Shown here: positions 31,833 through 42,815 of the stretch, in pieces | How the letters are laid out: each line of letters starts with the position of its first letter | How positions within the stretch are numbered: position 1 is the first letter of the stretch | Origin: Hemileia vastatrix | Lineage: Eukaryota > Basidiomycota > Pucciniomycetes > Pucciniales > Zaghouaniaceae | Reading direction: 5' to 3' | Assembly (NCBI GenBank): GCA_030280995.1 | Contig: JASXTE010000014.1 | Span: 21,737,650 to 21,801,649, forward strand | Length of the DNA: 64,000 nt | Translations under genes and position numbers: made by a program | Notes under the pieces: generated by a model | Databases searched by the model: none | Told to the model about the DNA's origin: nothing | The model's input: the letters and a program-made list of their open reading frames with translations, nothing else

Positions 31833-32495
31833 ATGTCCGTTAGTTTGGCTAACAGCATGGATAACTTACATGTGGATGAGATTGAATTGGATGTTGACAC
31901 TGAATCTGTAGGTTCTTCTAAATTGACTTACAAAAATTATTCAGCTGACAAAAAACCTTAAGGACGTGGAAATGGCAGGAGAAGTGGCAAACCCCCCTCA
32001 CCAAACACCTCTGAAAGAAGTAAAACCTCAAATAAATCAGGACAATCAACTCAAAGGTATAAAAATAAAGAAGATACCTCTAACCCAACAAGTAAACAAT
32101 CTGTCCAGTCACATCAAAGAACTGAAGCAGAAAACATGAAGTACAAGGCAAGGGTAGACACACTTTGGAAGCAGATGCAGGAATTATTAAATCCCAAACA
32201 GGCTCAAACTCCTCATTTCCCAGCCTCCCATTCTCAGCCTCAGCCTCAGCCTCAGCCTCAACCTCAGCCCAATCAGGTACCCAGCTCCTTCACGCAAAAT
32301 CAAAGCACTCTGCAGGTGGAGCAGTGGAAATTGGATTACTTGATTAGCAATTAACAACAGAATGTTCAGAAACCACAAGCACAACACCCTGGCCCATCCA
32401 GGACACCAACCTACCATCCATCTCCTCAGCCCCATCCTTATCAGGGAGTCAGAAGAAAGAAGGCACAGGGGAATGTTCCTCCCTTGCCATGGTGA
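31833..32495 (+). pseudogene. Gypsy copy 1 ORF1 (intron-containing, broken)
   Basis: First exon 31833-31907 (25 codons; MDNLHVDEIELDVDT). A 55-bp intron 31908-31962 (GTAGGT...GCTGAC...TTAAG), then GACGTGGAAATG. The body reads KGIKIKKIPLTQQV, matching copy 2. A one-base loss near 32130 breaks the frame, after which MKYKARVDTLWKQMQ and a Pro/Gln-rich tail continue. The stop TGA (32493-32495) overlaps the next ATG (32489-32491). Function unknown; its position suggests a structural or RNA-binding Gag partner. Confidence 0.7.
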
Positions 32496-34802
32496 GAAAT
32501 TTGTTTGATAAACATGTTGGTATGTATAATAAAAAAGCTTCTTCAGGTAATATGGTGGATTCTGGTGAAAGAACAGTTAAACCCTTAAAAAGACAACTTC
32601 TTTAATGAGTAGCCCCAATGATGTAATTAGAAAATTATCATTTGAAAAACCTTTACATTTGACTTCTACTTCTTTAATTGATCCTCCTCTTGCAATTAAG
32701 AGTGATTCTGTTTCCCCTGAAGTCTATACTTTAATTGAGAAAACTTCTGAAGAAAAATTGAAAGATACCCCTGATTTGAATGTTGTGAAAAACAAACATT
32801 TAAGAGATGTGTTAATACATGAGAGTGATAGATTGAATAATTTGCACTTGCATTGTAAAGTAATTTCTTCTGTTCAAGATACAGCTTATTTTAAAATCAA
32901 AGAAACCTTGAATATTGTTCTTAGCCAAAAAAAAAACAAATAGGGAGTGACCATAGATCTATCTCAGATAAGAATATCAATCTGCATAAAACATTTAGTG
33001 ATTTGAAACCCCTTATTAAGGAAAATTATTCATCAAAAAGTGAAATTAAATCTATACAAAATGAGTTTAAAAAGCTAAAAAATGATTTCCATGCACTGAG
33101 TGCCAAACACACAGTTTCTGAGGACATAAATGTTTTATCTCTTGCAAAAGTAAATGACCAGATGTCTGAAATTCCAAGGATAAGAAACTATGTGTCTGAC
33201 CTGGAAAAAAAATTTTCAACCTTAACCATAAATAATTATGGTATAAATGAGAATTCTGCCCATAAGCTGCATAAAAATAAAGGAAAAGAACCTGAACAGA
33301 GTTCCTCCTTTCTTCCTCATATTTCAGCCATTAAACAAACTGACAATGAGTCTGTAAAATCTTTTTCTACTAGCAAAAAATCTTGTGATGGTCATGTACC
33401 AGCTGTTTCTATAAATAATGAAGTTTCTGAACACCTGGCTAAACTTCAGGAATTATTAATGATAAATAATTCAAACCAAAGGATGGACCATCCCAGTAGT
33501 CAGAAAAATTGGCCTAAATTGGACCAATATCCTACCTTTGATGGTGATTCTTCATCTGATTGGCAACACTTTATCCAAAGAATCTATAATTTAAAGAGAT
33601 CTTATAAACTACCTGATGAGGAAATTGTTTCTAAACTAATTTCTTTATTTTCCAATGTAGCCTTGATGTGGTATGAATCTGTTCTTTTAGATAAAAATCA
33701 TTATACATGGAATGATTGGAAATCCTTGATTGAGAATCAGTGTGGTGGTTTGAAATTCAGGTTGGCTCAGAAAAGACTGTATGAGAATACTAGATATGTA
33801 TCCTCCTCTGTTGAAAACCCCATTGTTTTTCTTATGAAAGTAACAAAAATCCTAAAAGCAGTTGATCCAAAGATGGATTATGATATTTGGAGAGATAAAA
33901 TCTTGTATAAATTACCAAATTCTCATAGAGATTTAATTGTAGCTAGAGCTGAGCATGTGAGGGAACACTCTTCTTTCATTAACATCTGTAATGAGGTACT
34001 GCTCAACCATAGATATGAACCAAAGAACTACCTTGGTAAATCTTCTCATGATCAAAATAAACCCTCTACAAAGCCCCCAGAAAAATCTGGTAAACCCTCT
34101 GCCCCAGTTGCACCTAAAAAATATGCAACAAATACTTGTTGTAAATTTAACAAACCATGGAAAAAGGGTCATGTTTGTGACAAGAAAATTCATCTTTTTG
34201 AACAAAATGAAGACACTGATGAGGCTGAAATTGATATCAATAATTCTTCTAGTGAATGTGAAAATAATATCTCCTATGACAATGACTCTGTTAAAAATGT
34301 TTTAATGTTGGAACAGGATGTCCATTATTTAGATAATATATCTAAAGAATGTGTATTGGATTTATCTTCAGTGGAAAATGCTGAAATAATTAAAGATATT
34401 ACTACAAATTCTATAGCTATATCCCCTTTGAAAGCACCTGTTATCATTAATGGTAAAAATGTTGATGTAGTTCTTGACTCTGGTGCTGGAGGAATCTTAG
34501 TGTCTGAAAGAGCTTTAGCTTCAGTAGATAAGGATTATTTGAGTAAATTATTACCTATAACTTCTGAAAAATGGAGAGGGTATGGTTCTACCTTAATTCC
34601 TATTGGAAATTACAAAACCTCTGTATTCTTCAAATATAATGATGGTTTTGTCAGAGCTTTTTGTGAATTGGTTGTCATGAAAAATGATAATTTAGGAAAT
34701 TGGTTTATTATGGGTAATGATATTTTGACCATATTTGTTGTTAAATTGGACCCAGCAAATAATTGCTTCACCTTGGGATTGAATGGCAAAAGAAAATTCT
34801 AA
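32489..34802 (+). pseudogene. Gypsy copy 1 gag and protease
   Basis: The ATG at 32489 opens a short frame that stops near 32605; the reading continues in ORFs 32605-32943 and 33003-34802. The second is 599 codons: a coiled-coil region, the gag core (WPKLDQYPTFDGD, DWQHFIQRIYNLKRSY, VALMWYESVLL), a knuckle CCKFNKPW..GHVC whose second Cys is Phe, an acidic linker, and protease DSGAGG at about 34472. Gag forms the particle and protease cuts it. The protease ORF ends at 34802 by a stop. Confidence 0.85.
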
Positions 34803-37058
34803 ATTTCCTCCCCTAGAAAACCTTCTGGGAATATTTTAAAGTCTTGTAACTAACTGATCCAGTGTAAAGACAGACCAAAAATTGAAATGTATGATTTATT
34901 AAATGAAATAAATACTTCTTCTTTTGGTGATCAGTAAAATAGTGAACAAAAGGATTCTATTATTGCCTCACTTACCTCTTTCCCTTTGGCTTTTGTTCAT
35001 GGCTCTCATGTCTTAGGAAGTGTTCAGGAAGAAATGAAAATTACCTTATCCTGTAACTTGAGTGATATTCCTCCTAGTCTTAAGAAAAATCCATATCCTG
35101 CTTCTCAAACAAAAAGAAAGGATATTGAAGATAATATTGCCACATTATTAAAAATTAATATCATTGAGATAGTGGATGTCACCCCCAAATATTGTGTCAT
35201 CTCCCCAGTCTTAATTTCTTATGAAAAAGATAAGGCTAGATTATTTGGAGATTAAAGAGCATTAAACACTTATAATGTTGATGATATTTATCCTTTACCC
35301 AGAATTAATTCAATACATGCTACCTTTCAAGGTCAAAATTTATTAGTTGTCTGGATGTTAATAAAGAGTATCATCAAGTTCCAGTTGAGAAAAATTCTCA
35401 AATTTTTTTGCTTATTGCTACTCATATGGGTATATATAAGTATGTTAGAATGCCATTTGGCCCTAAAAATGCCCCTTCAGTTTTTCAAAAAGTTATGGAT
35501 AACACTTTCCATCAGGAAATAATTGAGGGATGGCTCATGGTGTATATTGATGATATCATAGTTTTTTCTAAAACTTTTGATGAACATATGGTTCATTTAA
35601 ATAGGGTTTTCAAAAAATGGATGAAATCAATATAACCTTGTCCTTTAAAAAGTGTAAATTTGGTTTTCAATCTTTGAATGTCCTTTGCCATGTTGTGTCA
35701 GGCCTAAAAATTTGTGTAGACTACAACAAAGTTGCTGCAATTCAAAATGTGAAAGCACCAACTTCTGTAAGAGAAATCCAAAGTTTTTTGGGTATGTGTG
35801 GCTATTATAGACAATATATTAAAAATTATCAGGTCATAGCCTTGCCTCTTACCAAACTAACTAGGAAAGATGTTGCATTCATCTGGAATATTGACTGTCA
35901 AAAAGCTTTTGATACATTAAAATGTTGCTTAATGACAGCCCCTATCTTAGCTCTTCCAGATTTTAACAAACCATTTGTCCTGTATACAGATGCTAGCTTT
36001 GTTGGTCTGGGTGCTGCCATCCACCAGAGACAAATTATTAATGATAAATTCTCAGAGGTTGTAATTTTTTATATTTCAAGAACCTTGAGAAATAGTGAAT
36101 TTAAATATGGTGCCACTCAATTAGAGTGCTTAGAATTTGTTTGGGCTCTTGAGAAGCTTCATTACTACCTAGATGACCAAAAGTTTGAATTGGTAACTGA
36201 CTGTAGTGCTTTGAAGTCCGTCTTAAACCTAAAAACACCTAATAGACATATGTTCTGGTGGCAGCTTGCTGTTCAAGAATCCAGAGGATGGATGACAATT
36301 ATCCATAGGGCTGGAAATTTTCACTCCAATGTTGATATGCTTTCCAGATTGCCTCTTCCAAATAATGGCTCCAATCCTGCTTATGTACCTGAATCTGATA
36401 CTGTTCATATCCATGGTATATTTATAGTTGATATGGAGGAGAACTTTTACAATTAATACTTGATTCATATGATAAGGATTATGATTTAAATAAATTAGTT
36501 ATTATCTTAAATTATCCTAAGAATGCTTCAATTCAAGCATTGATTAAAACTCTTCCTGCAAAGTATCAAAATGCTTTGATTAAAGGAAAGTTTTCTATTG
36601 AAGATGGTTATATATATTATAGAAGAAAGCTTACTAATGTAATTGTAATTCCTCCTTCTATGGAAGAAACTTTCCTCAAACTTTGTCATGATGACATATT
36701 AGCTTGTCATTTTGATTTTGAAAAAACATTAATTAGAATCAAAAACACTTCTTGGTGGGATAATATGTCTGAAGATACAAAATTATATGTTGAATCTTGT
36801 GATTCCTTCCAGAAATCTAAAAGGTTGACAGGTAAAAGAGAAGGATTTTTGCAACATATTGAAGCACCTTATTCTCCTTGGCAAATAATTAACATGGATT
36901 TTGTCACTGGTCTTCCTGTTGCAGGTAAAGACAGTTATAACTCTTGTTGGGTAATAGTAGATAGATTCACAAAAATGTGCAAATTTATTCCAACCCACAA
37001 AGATGTATCCACAAAAGAATTAGATTTCTTATGGTGGTCTTACATGTTTAATATTATT
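34803..37058 (+). pseudogene. Gypsy copy 1 pol, first part (RT, RNase H, integrase start)
   Basis: RT pieces at 34986-35255 (ending in a stop inside the GDYRAL box) and 35408-35635, with MPFGPKNAPSVFQ and VYIDDIIVF. RNase H (35617-36456) has FVLYTDASFVGLG. Integrase begins at 36540: the zinc domain has CHDDILACHF and CDSF, the second Cys being Phe. The first catalytic Asp lies in NMDFVTGLPV. The frame is then cut at MFNII by the MITE insertion at 37059. Confidence 0.87.
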
Positions 37059-37619
37059 CACTACGCAATATAGGGGGTGGACTTGCTAGCAAGTCCTCAA
37101 CCTGAACTCAGATGGAACTCAGATGGAACTCAGACTGAACTCAGACTGAACCCATACTGAACTCTACTTGAACACCCACCTAAAACTGTTCTGCTGAGTG
37201 GTGTTCATCCCTGATTGTATGGTTCCTTTATCAATAGCTCAATGTGTGTTCAATCTATGGTGAGTTTGGGTCCAAGGTTGCGGACTTGCTAGCAAGTCCG
37301 CCCCCCATATTAGGGGGTGTCAGTTCTGGCAAATCCGCACTTACAAATCCGCACTTAAATTTGACCAAATCCGCACTTAAATAAGTGCGGATTTCCAAAA
37401 CACACTAGCCCCAATACTGGTGGATTTCAAAATGAAATAAGTCACTTATTTCACTCAAATCCGCACTTTCTCAACCAAAAGTGCTGATTTCACCATCAAG
37501 TCCCATTTCACTGATTTGTCAGCATCATCCCATTCATACGCAGCACTCCGCAGTATAACACTTCATAACTCAAAACATCGTACATCACTTACATCTTCAT
37601 ATCATATCATATAAGAGTC

Positions 37620-38097
37620 ATGCCTTCCTCACTTTCAAATCGTGATAAATTACATAAAGCAATGACTTTCATGGCGCTTGAACTGCTCTTGGACTCTGAT
37701 TCCGATTCTGATCTAGAAGAAGATTTTGTCGTTTTATCAAAAATGGCCAGGAAACGTTACCTTCTTCCCAGAAAGCCTCAAGTACTTCATACCCCCAAGT
37801 ACACCATCCAAACACTTCTTAACCTATCTACACCCAGTTTTAGACAGCTGTTCAGGACTTCTCAGGAATTTTTCCTTAAATTGCTTGAGCTTATTCAGGA
37901 TCATCCCATATTTCACAATAATTCTCAAAAAGAACAACGACATCCTTCAATTCAATTGGCCATCACACTATGCCGTTTGGGTTCAAATGGTAATGGAGCC
38001 GCTTTGAAATGTTTAGAAAATGTCTTTGATTTAGGGTATGGTTCAGTTAACACTTATACCAAACGATGTATCACTGCCATCAACTCCTTGGAATCAT
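37620..38097 (+). pseudogene. Harbinger transposase, N-terminal fragment
   Basis: The start MPSSLSNRDKLH is followed by an acidic DSDSDSDLEED stretch, then FRQLFRTSQEFFLKLLEL, CRLGSNGNGAALKCLEN and GYGSVNTYTKRC, which match residues of the transposase at 22617-23927. Similarity ends near 38097, where C-rich foldback DNA begins. The whole DDE catalytic region is missing, so it could at most bind DNA. Confidence 0.88.
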
Positions 38098-38293
38098 CCC
38101 CCTTTTCCCCCCTTTGGCTGCCTCATTCACCCCTCCTTGGCTCACTCTAACCTCCCTTTTCTCCCTCTTTGGTCTCATCTCTCCCTTTCTCCCCCTTCTT
38201 GGTCTCCTCATATCTTCCCCTCATTCCACTCCACCCCCCACCAAATCCCCCAAATCCTCCCTCCAAATCCCCACCAAACCCGCCTCTAACCCC

Positions 38294-38820
38294 CTCTGTT
38301 CTTCGGGCAAAGAACAGAGTTCACTTCCATTCACTTATATTTCTTTTTTCTCAACTCATCTCTCCAGGTAAGTCATTTTATTCTTTTTAAACAGAGTGTG
38401 AAAATAGGAGGATGAACTCTGTTCTTCGGGCAAAGAACAGAGTTCACTTCCATTCACTTATATTTCTTTTTTCTCAACTCATCTCTCCAGGTAAGTCATT
38501 TTATTCTTTTTAAACAGAGTGTGAAAATAGGAGGATGAACTCTGTTCTTCGGGCGAAGAACAGAGTTCACTTCCATTCACTTATATTTCTTTTTTCTCAA
38601 CTCATCTCTCCAGGTAAGTCATTTTATTCTTTTTAAACAGAGTGTGAAAATAGGAGGATGAACTCTGTTCTTCGGGCGAAGAACAGAGTTCACTTCCATT
38701 CACTTATATTTCTTTTTTCTCAACTCATCTCTCCAGGTAAGTCATTTTATTCTTTTTAAACAGAGTGTGAAAATAGGAGGATGAACTCTGTTCTTCGGGC
38801 GAAGAACAGAGTTCACTTCC
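38294..38820 (+). repeat. 123-bp tandem repeat, about 4.3 nearly identical units
   Basis: CTCTGTTCTTCGGGC starts at 38294, 38417, 38540, 38663 and 38786, an exact 123-bp period. Units differ only at CAAAG versus CGAAG. Each unit has a near-perfect or perfect 32-bp palindrome (arms GAACTCTGTTCTTCG and complement) and the word CTCCAGGTAAGTC, a good splice-donor match. The homogeneity means recent amplification. Confidence 0.9.
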
Positions 38821-39160
38821 ATAAAATATTAGCTGAAACATAGTTTTCAATTCTGTAAAAACAGTTGTAAGTAATAGAAAAAGTCACTGATTTTTTTTAT
38901 ATGTAATCTGAAATTTTTTAATAAAATTATTGTATTTAAGAATTGTAATATTGTCAATCAATCTTTATTGATCAACTTAATTTAATAAAGTATTATTTAA
39001 ATAAGTTGCTTCAAAAAATACTTTGCATTGAACCTAGTTTCTAGACTTGATCTGCATTTTGGCTTAAGGAATTGTCATTACTTTAAAAGTAGTATACTTG
39101 ACATATCTTATTTATATATTAATTAATTTATGTAATTATATTGTATTTTGATGACTTTCA
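38821..39160. other. Segment shared with the CACTA-like element and the long Harbinger
   Basis: 38821-39025 matches 6727-6930 of the CACTA-like element closely (ATAAAATATTAGCT, GTTTTCAATTCTGTAAAAAC). 39040-39150 matches 27230-27350 of the long Harbinger. The join near 39030 marks an old recombination or capture event. Confidence 0.7.
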
Positions 39161-39340
39161 CCCTTTACTTCAATAAAATGCAGGGGAGGGTATTGCCAAT
39201 TTTTTAAATCTGACATGTGAAATTGATGACTTAGAAAAATTTGGTGGTACCCACCCCTTGTTTCAATAAAATGCAGGGGAGGGCATTGCCAATTTTTTAA
39301 ATCTGACATGTGAAATTGATGACTTAGAAAAATTTAGATA
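39160..39340 (+). repeat. Two units of the 94-bp Harbinger repeat
   Basis: Units start near 39167 and 39259 with TTCAATAAAATGCAGGGG, as in 27355-27780. Confidence 0.75.
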
Positions 39341-39531
39341 AGCAAACTTATTGACTAGAAAGTAAAGATAGAAAATTTTTATTATACATTCAAATTTTTG
39401 TCAAAAATAACGTACTATATTCTTTTCCTTTTATAAGTCAGCATATAAGAAAATATTACCAAAATTAAATTAACTAGAAAAACAATTTATCAATTGAAAA
39501 GGTCAAGTAATTTTTTAATGTCCTCATAAGA

Positions 39532-40264
39532 TTAGCCATTTTTAACACATTCCATAATGAAATCTTTTTTTTTTAAACTCTCTTGTTTTTCCAATTCACA
39601 AGTAGCCATTTCTCTTTGAAATTGACGGTCATTTACTCTTTCCATCTGCTCTACCTCAAATTTTTTTTCTTCCAAATCTAAGGCTTGCTGATCTTTCCTT
39701 AGCATATGATCAAACTTCATCTTCTCAAAGTCAAGGGCATTATTTGCAATAGTTGATTTCGCTGAGAAAATTAAATTGAAATAAATAAATAAATGAGTTA
39801 ATGATTAAGATATATAGTAAACAAAACTTACTCATATCTTTTTTTTCAAAATAATCCTCAAGGGAGCCAAATGAGCTTGTTGAAGTATTACCACGTTTTA
39901 ATAGATGGTTCAAGTTCATTGAAGTTGAGGCTCGACGCTTTAGTTTGGAGTTTGAACAAGAGGCTTCAGGAAGTTCTTCTAAAGCAGCTTCTAAAGAGGT
40001 ATTCAAATTTCCAGAATTGAGATTATTTAATGGAGATTGAGTTTGAGTAGGAGGAGACTAGAAAGAAAGAGAAATTCAGAGAAGAATTGAAGAAAAAACA
40101 AAAAGTAAACATACATTTAAATTTTGGGCCTCTGAGGATTCAGATCTTCTGCGATATAATTGTTCTGCTTGATAGTTGGGATCATCTTCAGCTGAACTAT
40201 GGTTAGAAGGTGGAGGGGATTGATCTTCTTCAAGTAAAGGTGTTAAAAAAGAATGTAAACATGC
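39532..40264 (-). pseudogene. Harbinger accessory gene, C-terminal exons only
   Basis: Read on the minus strand: exon 40264-40115 (acidic, LLEEDQSPPPSNHSS), exon 40057-39832 (LKRRASTSMNLNHLL), exon 39761-39532 (coiled coil, LDLEEKKFEVEQMERVND, ending MECVKNG). Borders are GTATGT or GTAAGT and CAG/TAG. The order and the RRASTS box match the accessory genes at 7611 and 27903, so this is an older relative. The SANT/Myb exon is missing; only 5' flank and terminal repeat follow. Confidence 0.75.
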
Positions 40265-40574
40265 CTGGTCAAAATATTGAAAATGTCAGGAAGGGGTGTG
40301 TGCCGAGGATTGATGGGTAGGTAGCGAGGAAGGTCAGTGTGTCACATGTGACAGGGATGGGGTAAGAAAGGAAGGGATGTTTTGTGGCCAAAATGTGGTT
40401 GTGAAAAAAAACGGGAAAAAAGTGCTGATTTGAGGTCATAACTGACACCCTTTTTTGAAATAAGTGACTTTTTTGCAAAATTTAAGTGCTGATTTGTAAG
40501 TGCTGATTTGGTTTGAAATCCGCACTTAATTTAAGTGCGGATTTGCCAGAACTGACACCCCCTATTGTGTGGTG

Positions 40575-41500
40575 ATTGGTTTTCCAAAAGCCATTATCTC
40601 TGATAGAGATCCAAAATTTACTTCTGACTTTTGGACCTCTTTGATGGATATTTGTGGCTGTGAGTTTAATTTGTCTACAGCTCACCATCCTCAGACTGAT
40701 GGTCTATCTGAGAGAATAATTCAAACTCTGGAAGATATGATTAGAAGGTATTGTACCTTTGGATTAGAATATAAAGACAATGATAGATTTACTCATGACT
40801 GGGTCACTCTATTGCCTGGTCTTAAATTTGCATATAATAGCACTGTTCATTCTGTCACTGAGAAAAAGCCTTTTGAGCTTTGGTTAGGTTATGTCCCAAA
40901 CACTCCTGCTCAGATTCTCAATAATAAATCACCTAAGTTGGAACTACACCCTGGTGTAAAATCTTTTATGCAAATGCAACAGCTATGCAGAAAACATGCT
41001 CAAAGCTGTATTGATAAACATTTGAATATGAAAAGAAGGGATGGGATAAATCCCATAAAGAATACACATTTAACAAGGGTGATGAAGTGTTGATATCTAC
41101 TGTCAATTTCAATTTACAAGGTAACAAAAAATTAAAAGATACTTTTGTAGGACCATTTGTTGTTGAAAGAATGGTTGGAGATAATGCAGTAGAAGTTGTA
41201 TTGCATTCTCCATATGATAAGAAACATCCTGTTTTTCCCATTTCTTTGCTTAAGCCTTATACTTCCAACAGTGACTTATTTCCCAAAAAAAGGGGAAGAC
41301 CTAAGAAAAACCCTCAGGAAGTGTCAGAAACTGCAGAAATTGATAAAATTCTCAATGATAGAATTATCACTTCTGAAAGAGGTATTGAATATTTTTTTAG
41401 ATACAAGAACAAATCATCTGAATATGATGCATAGATACCTGGCAAGGAGATTTCAAATCTTCCTACTCTGTTAAAAAAGTACAAAAAGAAAAAATCTTAG
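40575..41500 (+). pseudogene. Gypsy copy 1 pol, second part (integrase end and chromodomain-like tail)
   Basis: It resumes at GFPKAIISDRDPKFTSDF with the second catalytic Asp, and the Glu in GLSERIIQTLEDM. A one-base loss near 41020 shifts frame; ORF 41087-41434 continues with GPFVVERMVGDNAVEVVL and RGRPKKNP, then a tail EIDKILNDRIITSERG..YF.RYKNKS, a chromodomain-like start. A stop replaces Trp after the EYDA word (in copy 2 the sequence there reads EHDAW). Confidence 0.87.
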
Positions 41501-41533
41501 CATTTTTTTTATTGTTTTTTTAGAGTGAGGGAG

Positions 41534-42810
41534 TGTCAGCCAGGCTATACCAGGAGCCCAGTAAATGATATGTTGATTTTTTGGACCTGAAAGAGGGCGT
41601 AAGAATTGCATTTGCTGTATATAAATTAATATTTTATTGCATAATAAAATTATATAAGTATCTTATTAAATATAAGTGTTATATTAATTCTATTGTTATG
41701 TAGATTATTTATACATTTAAATTAAGCATAATATATTTTATATTCTACAAATAATGGCACATTTTCATGTATTTAATAATTATTAATTAATTATTAATTA
41801 ATTACAAACATATATTATAATTATATGTGTAAAATTGACTTATAATGTAATTAAATTAATTAATTAAATTTATATATTTAATAAAACTTTTCATATATTA
41901 TTAAACAATAATATTGGGCGCTTTTTTGACCCTTAATTTTGTCAGAAAAAATTATTTAATAAATTATAGCACTTATTTAATAACATAGTATTAAAATCCC
42001 CACTTTAAATTACAAATATCATTAAATTAATTATAGGTCACATTTAAACTAGTTATTGAATTAATTACATAGTTAAAACAATTAAATAAAATTGCTTTAA
42101 ACTAGATTGAATTGAATTCATGAATTTTTGGTGTGAAAATAATTCTATTTGTTTTACTTAAACCCTTTACATGTCACTATAATGTCTGTTTTGGATTATT
42201 TTTCTCACTGTTCTCATGTTTAAAACTTACTTGGTTACTAATTATTTTAATTAAGTGTTTTTGGGAAATTATGGTGGGAAAATTAGTTAATTACTCACAG
42301 GTTTAGTTAATTGTTTCATGTTTTTCTCTTAATATCTATGTTTCATTTCTACTCTTTTATATTCTTGTTTTAGCTTATTACTACTTTGTATATACTGATT
42401 TGTGGCGCTTCAGAGGTCCCCTGGTCTATAAAAGGGCCTTGAGTAATCCCCTTTAATGCATCACTTATTATATACACTCAGCTCAATACAATTTTAATTA
42501 TATTACATTTATTTTTTTTATTAGCCTTATAAAATCTAAATTTAAAAGTAAATAAATATTTTACAGTTGCAATAGGTCTAATAATAATAATAGTGTTTAC
42601 TGTGAATTGAGAATAACTCTTATTTTAATATATATATTTTATAATTTTATAACCCTCAGTATTTTGTCAAGTCCCAAGTAGTCCTCGTTGCCTTTCTCTC
42701 TTAGAATATTTAAAAAAAACACTTTTATTATTTTATTTACATCCCTATCTTCTCCTCCTCCTCTCCATTCTTTCCCTTTTCCTCTTCCTCTTCTAGACAT
42801 CCAGCCAACA
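41534..42810 (+). repeat. Gypsy copy 1, 3' LTR (1277 bp)
   Basis: Starts TGTCAGCC after a purine tract (AGAGTGAGGGAG) and ends CCAACA, followed by GAATC. TATAAAAG lies at 42427-42434. Confidence 0.9.
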
Positions 42811-42815
42811 GAATC

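Larger units (their letters stand above)
37312..40563 (+). mobile_element. Non-autonomous PIF/Harbinger, 3252 bp, TSD ATT
   Basis: Ends AGGGGGTGTCAGTTCTGGC and complement. ATT flanks at 37309-37311 and 40564-40566. Next to both ends are several copies of AAATCCGCACTTA in both orientations. Inside are a truncated transposase (+), a C-rich half-foldback, a 123-bp tandem repeat, a segment shared with the 7.4 kb element including two 94-bp repeat units, and remains of the accessory gene (-). No TET-like gene remains. Confidence 0.88.
37059..40574. mobile_element. CACTA-like MITE (about 261 bp) split by a Harbinger, TSD ATT
   Basis: The left end is CACTACGCAATATAGGGGG and the right end CCCCCCATATTGTGTGGTG (in reverse), each with a perfect GGACTTGC/GCAAGTCC palindrome next to it. 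ATT flanks at 37056-37058 and 40575-40577. The intact Gypsy copy 2 has a single uninterrupted ATT at this point. The MITE parts are 37059-37311 and 40567-40574. Its inside has GAACTCAGATG repeats. No ORF. Confidence 0.85.
29870..42810 (+). mobile_element. Ty3/Gypsy copy 1 (chromovirus-like), interrupted and decayed
   Basis: LTRs at 29870-31145 and 41534-42810 start TGTCAGCC. The 3' copy ends CCAACA and the 5' copy has a mutated end (TGATA). GAATC flanks at 29865-29869 and 42811-42815 are a perfect 5-bp target duplication. Internal order is ORF1, gag, protease, RT, RNase H, integrase, chromodomain-like tail. A nested insertion occupies 37059-40574. Several stops and frameshifts are present. 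Confidence 0.92.
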
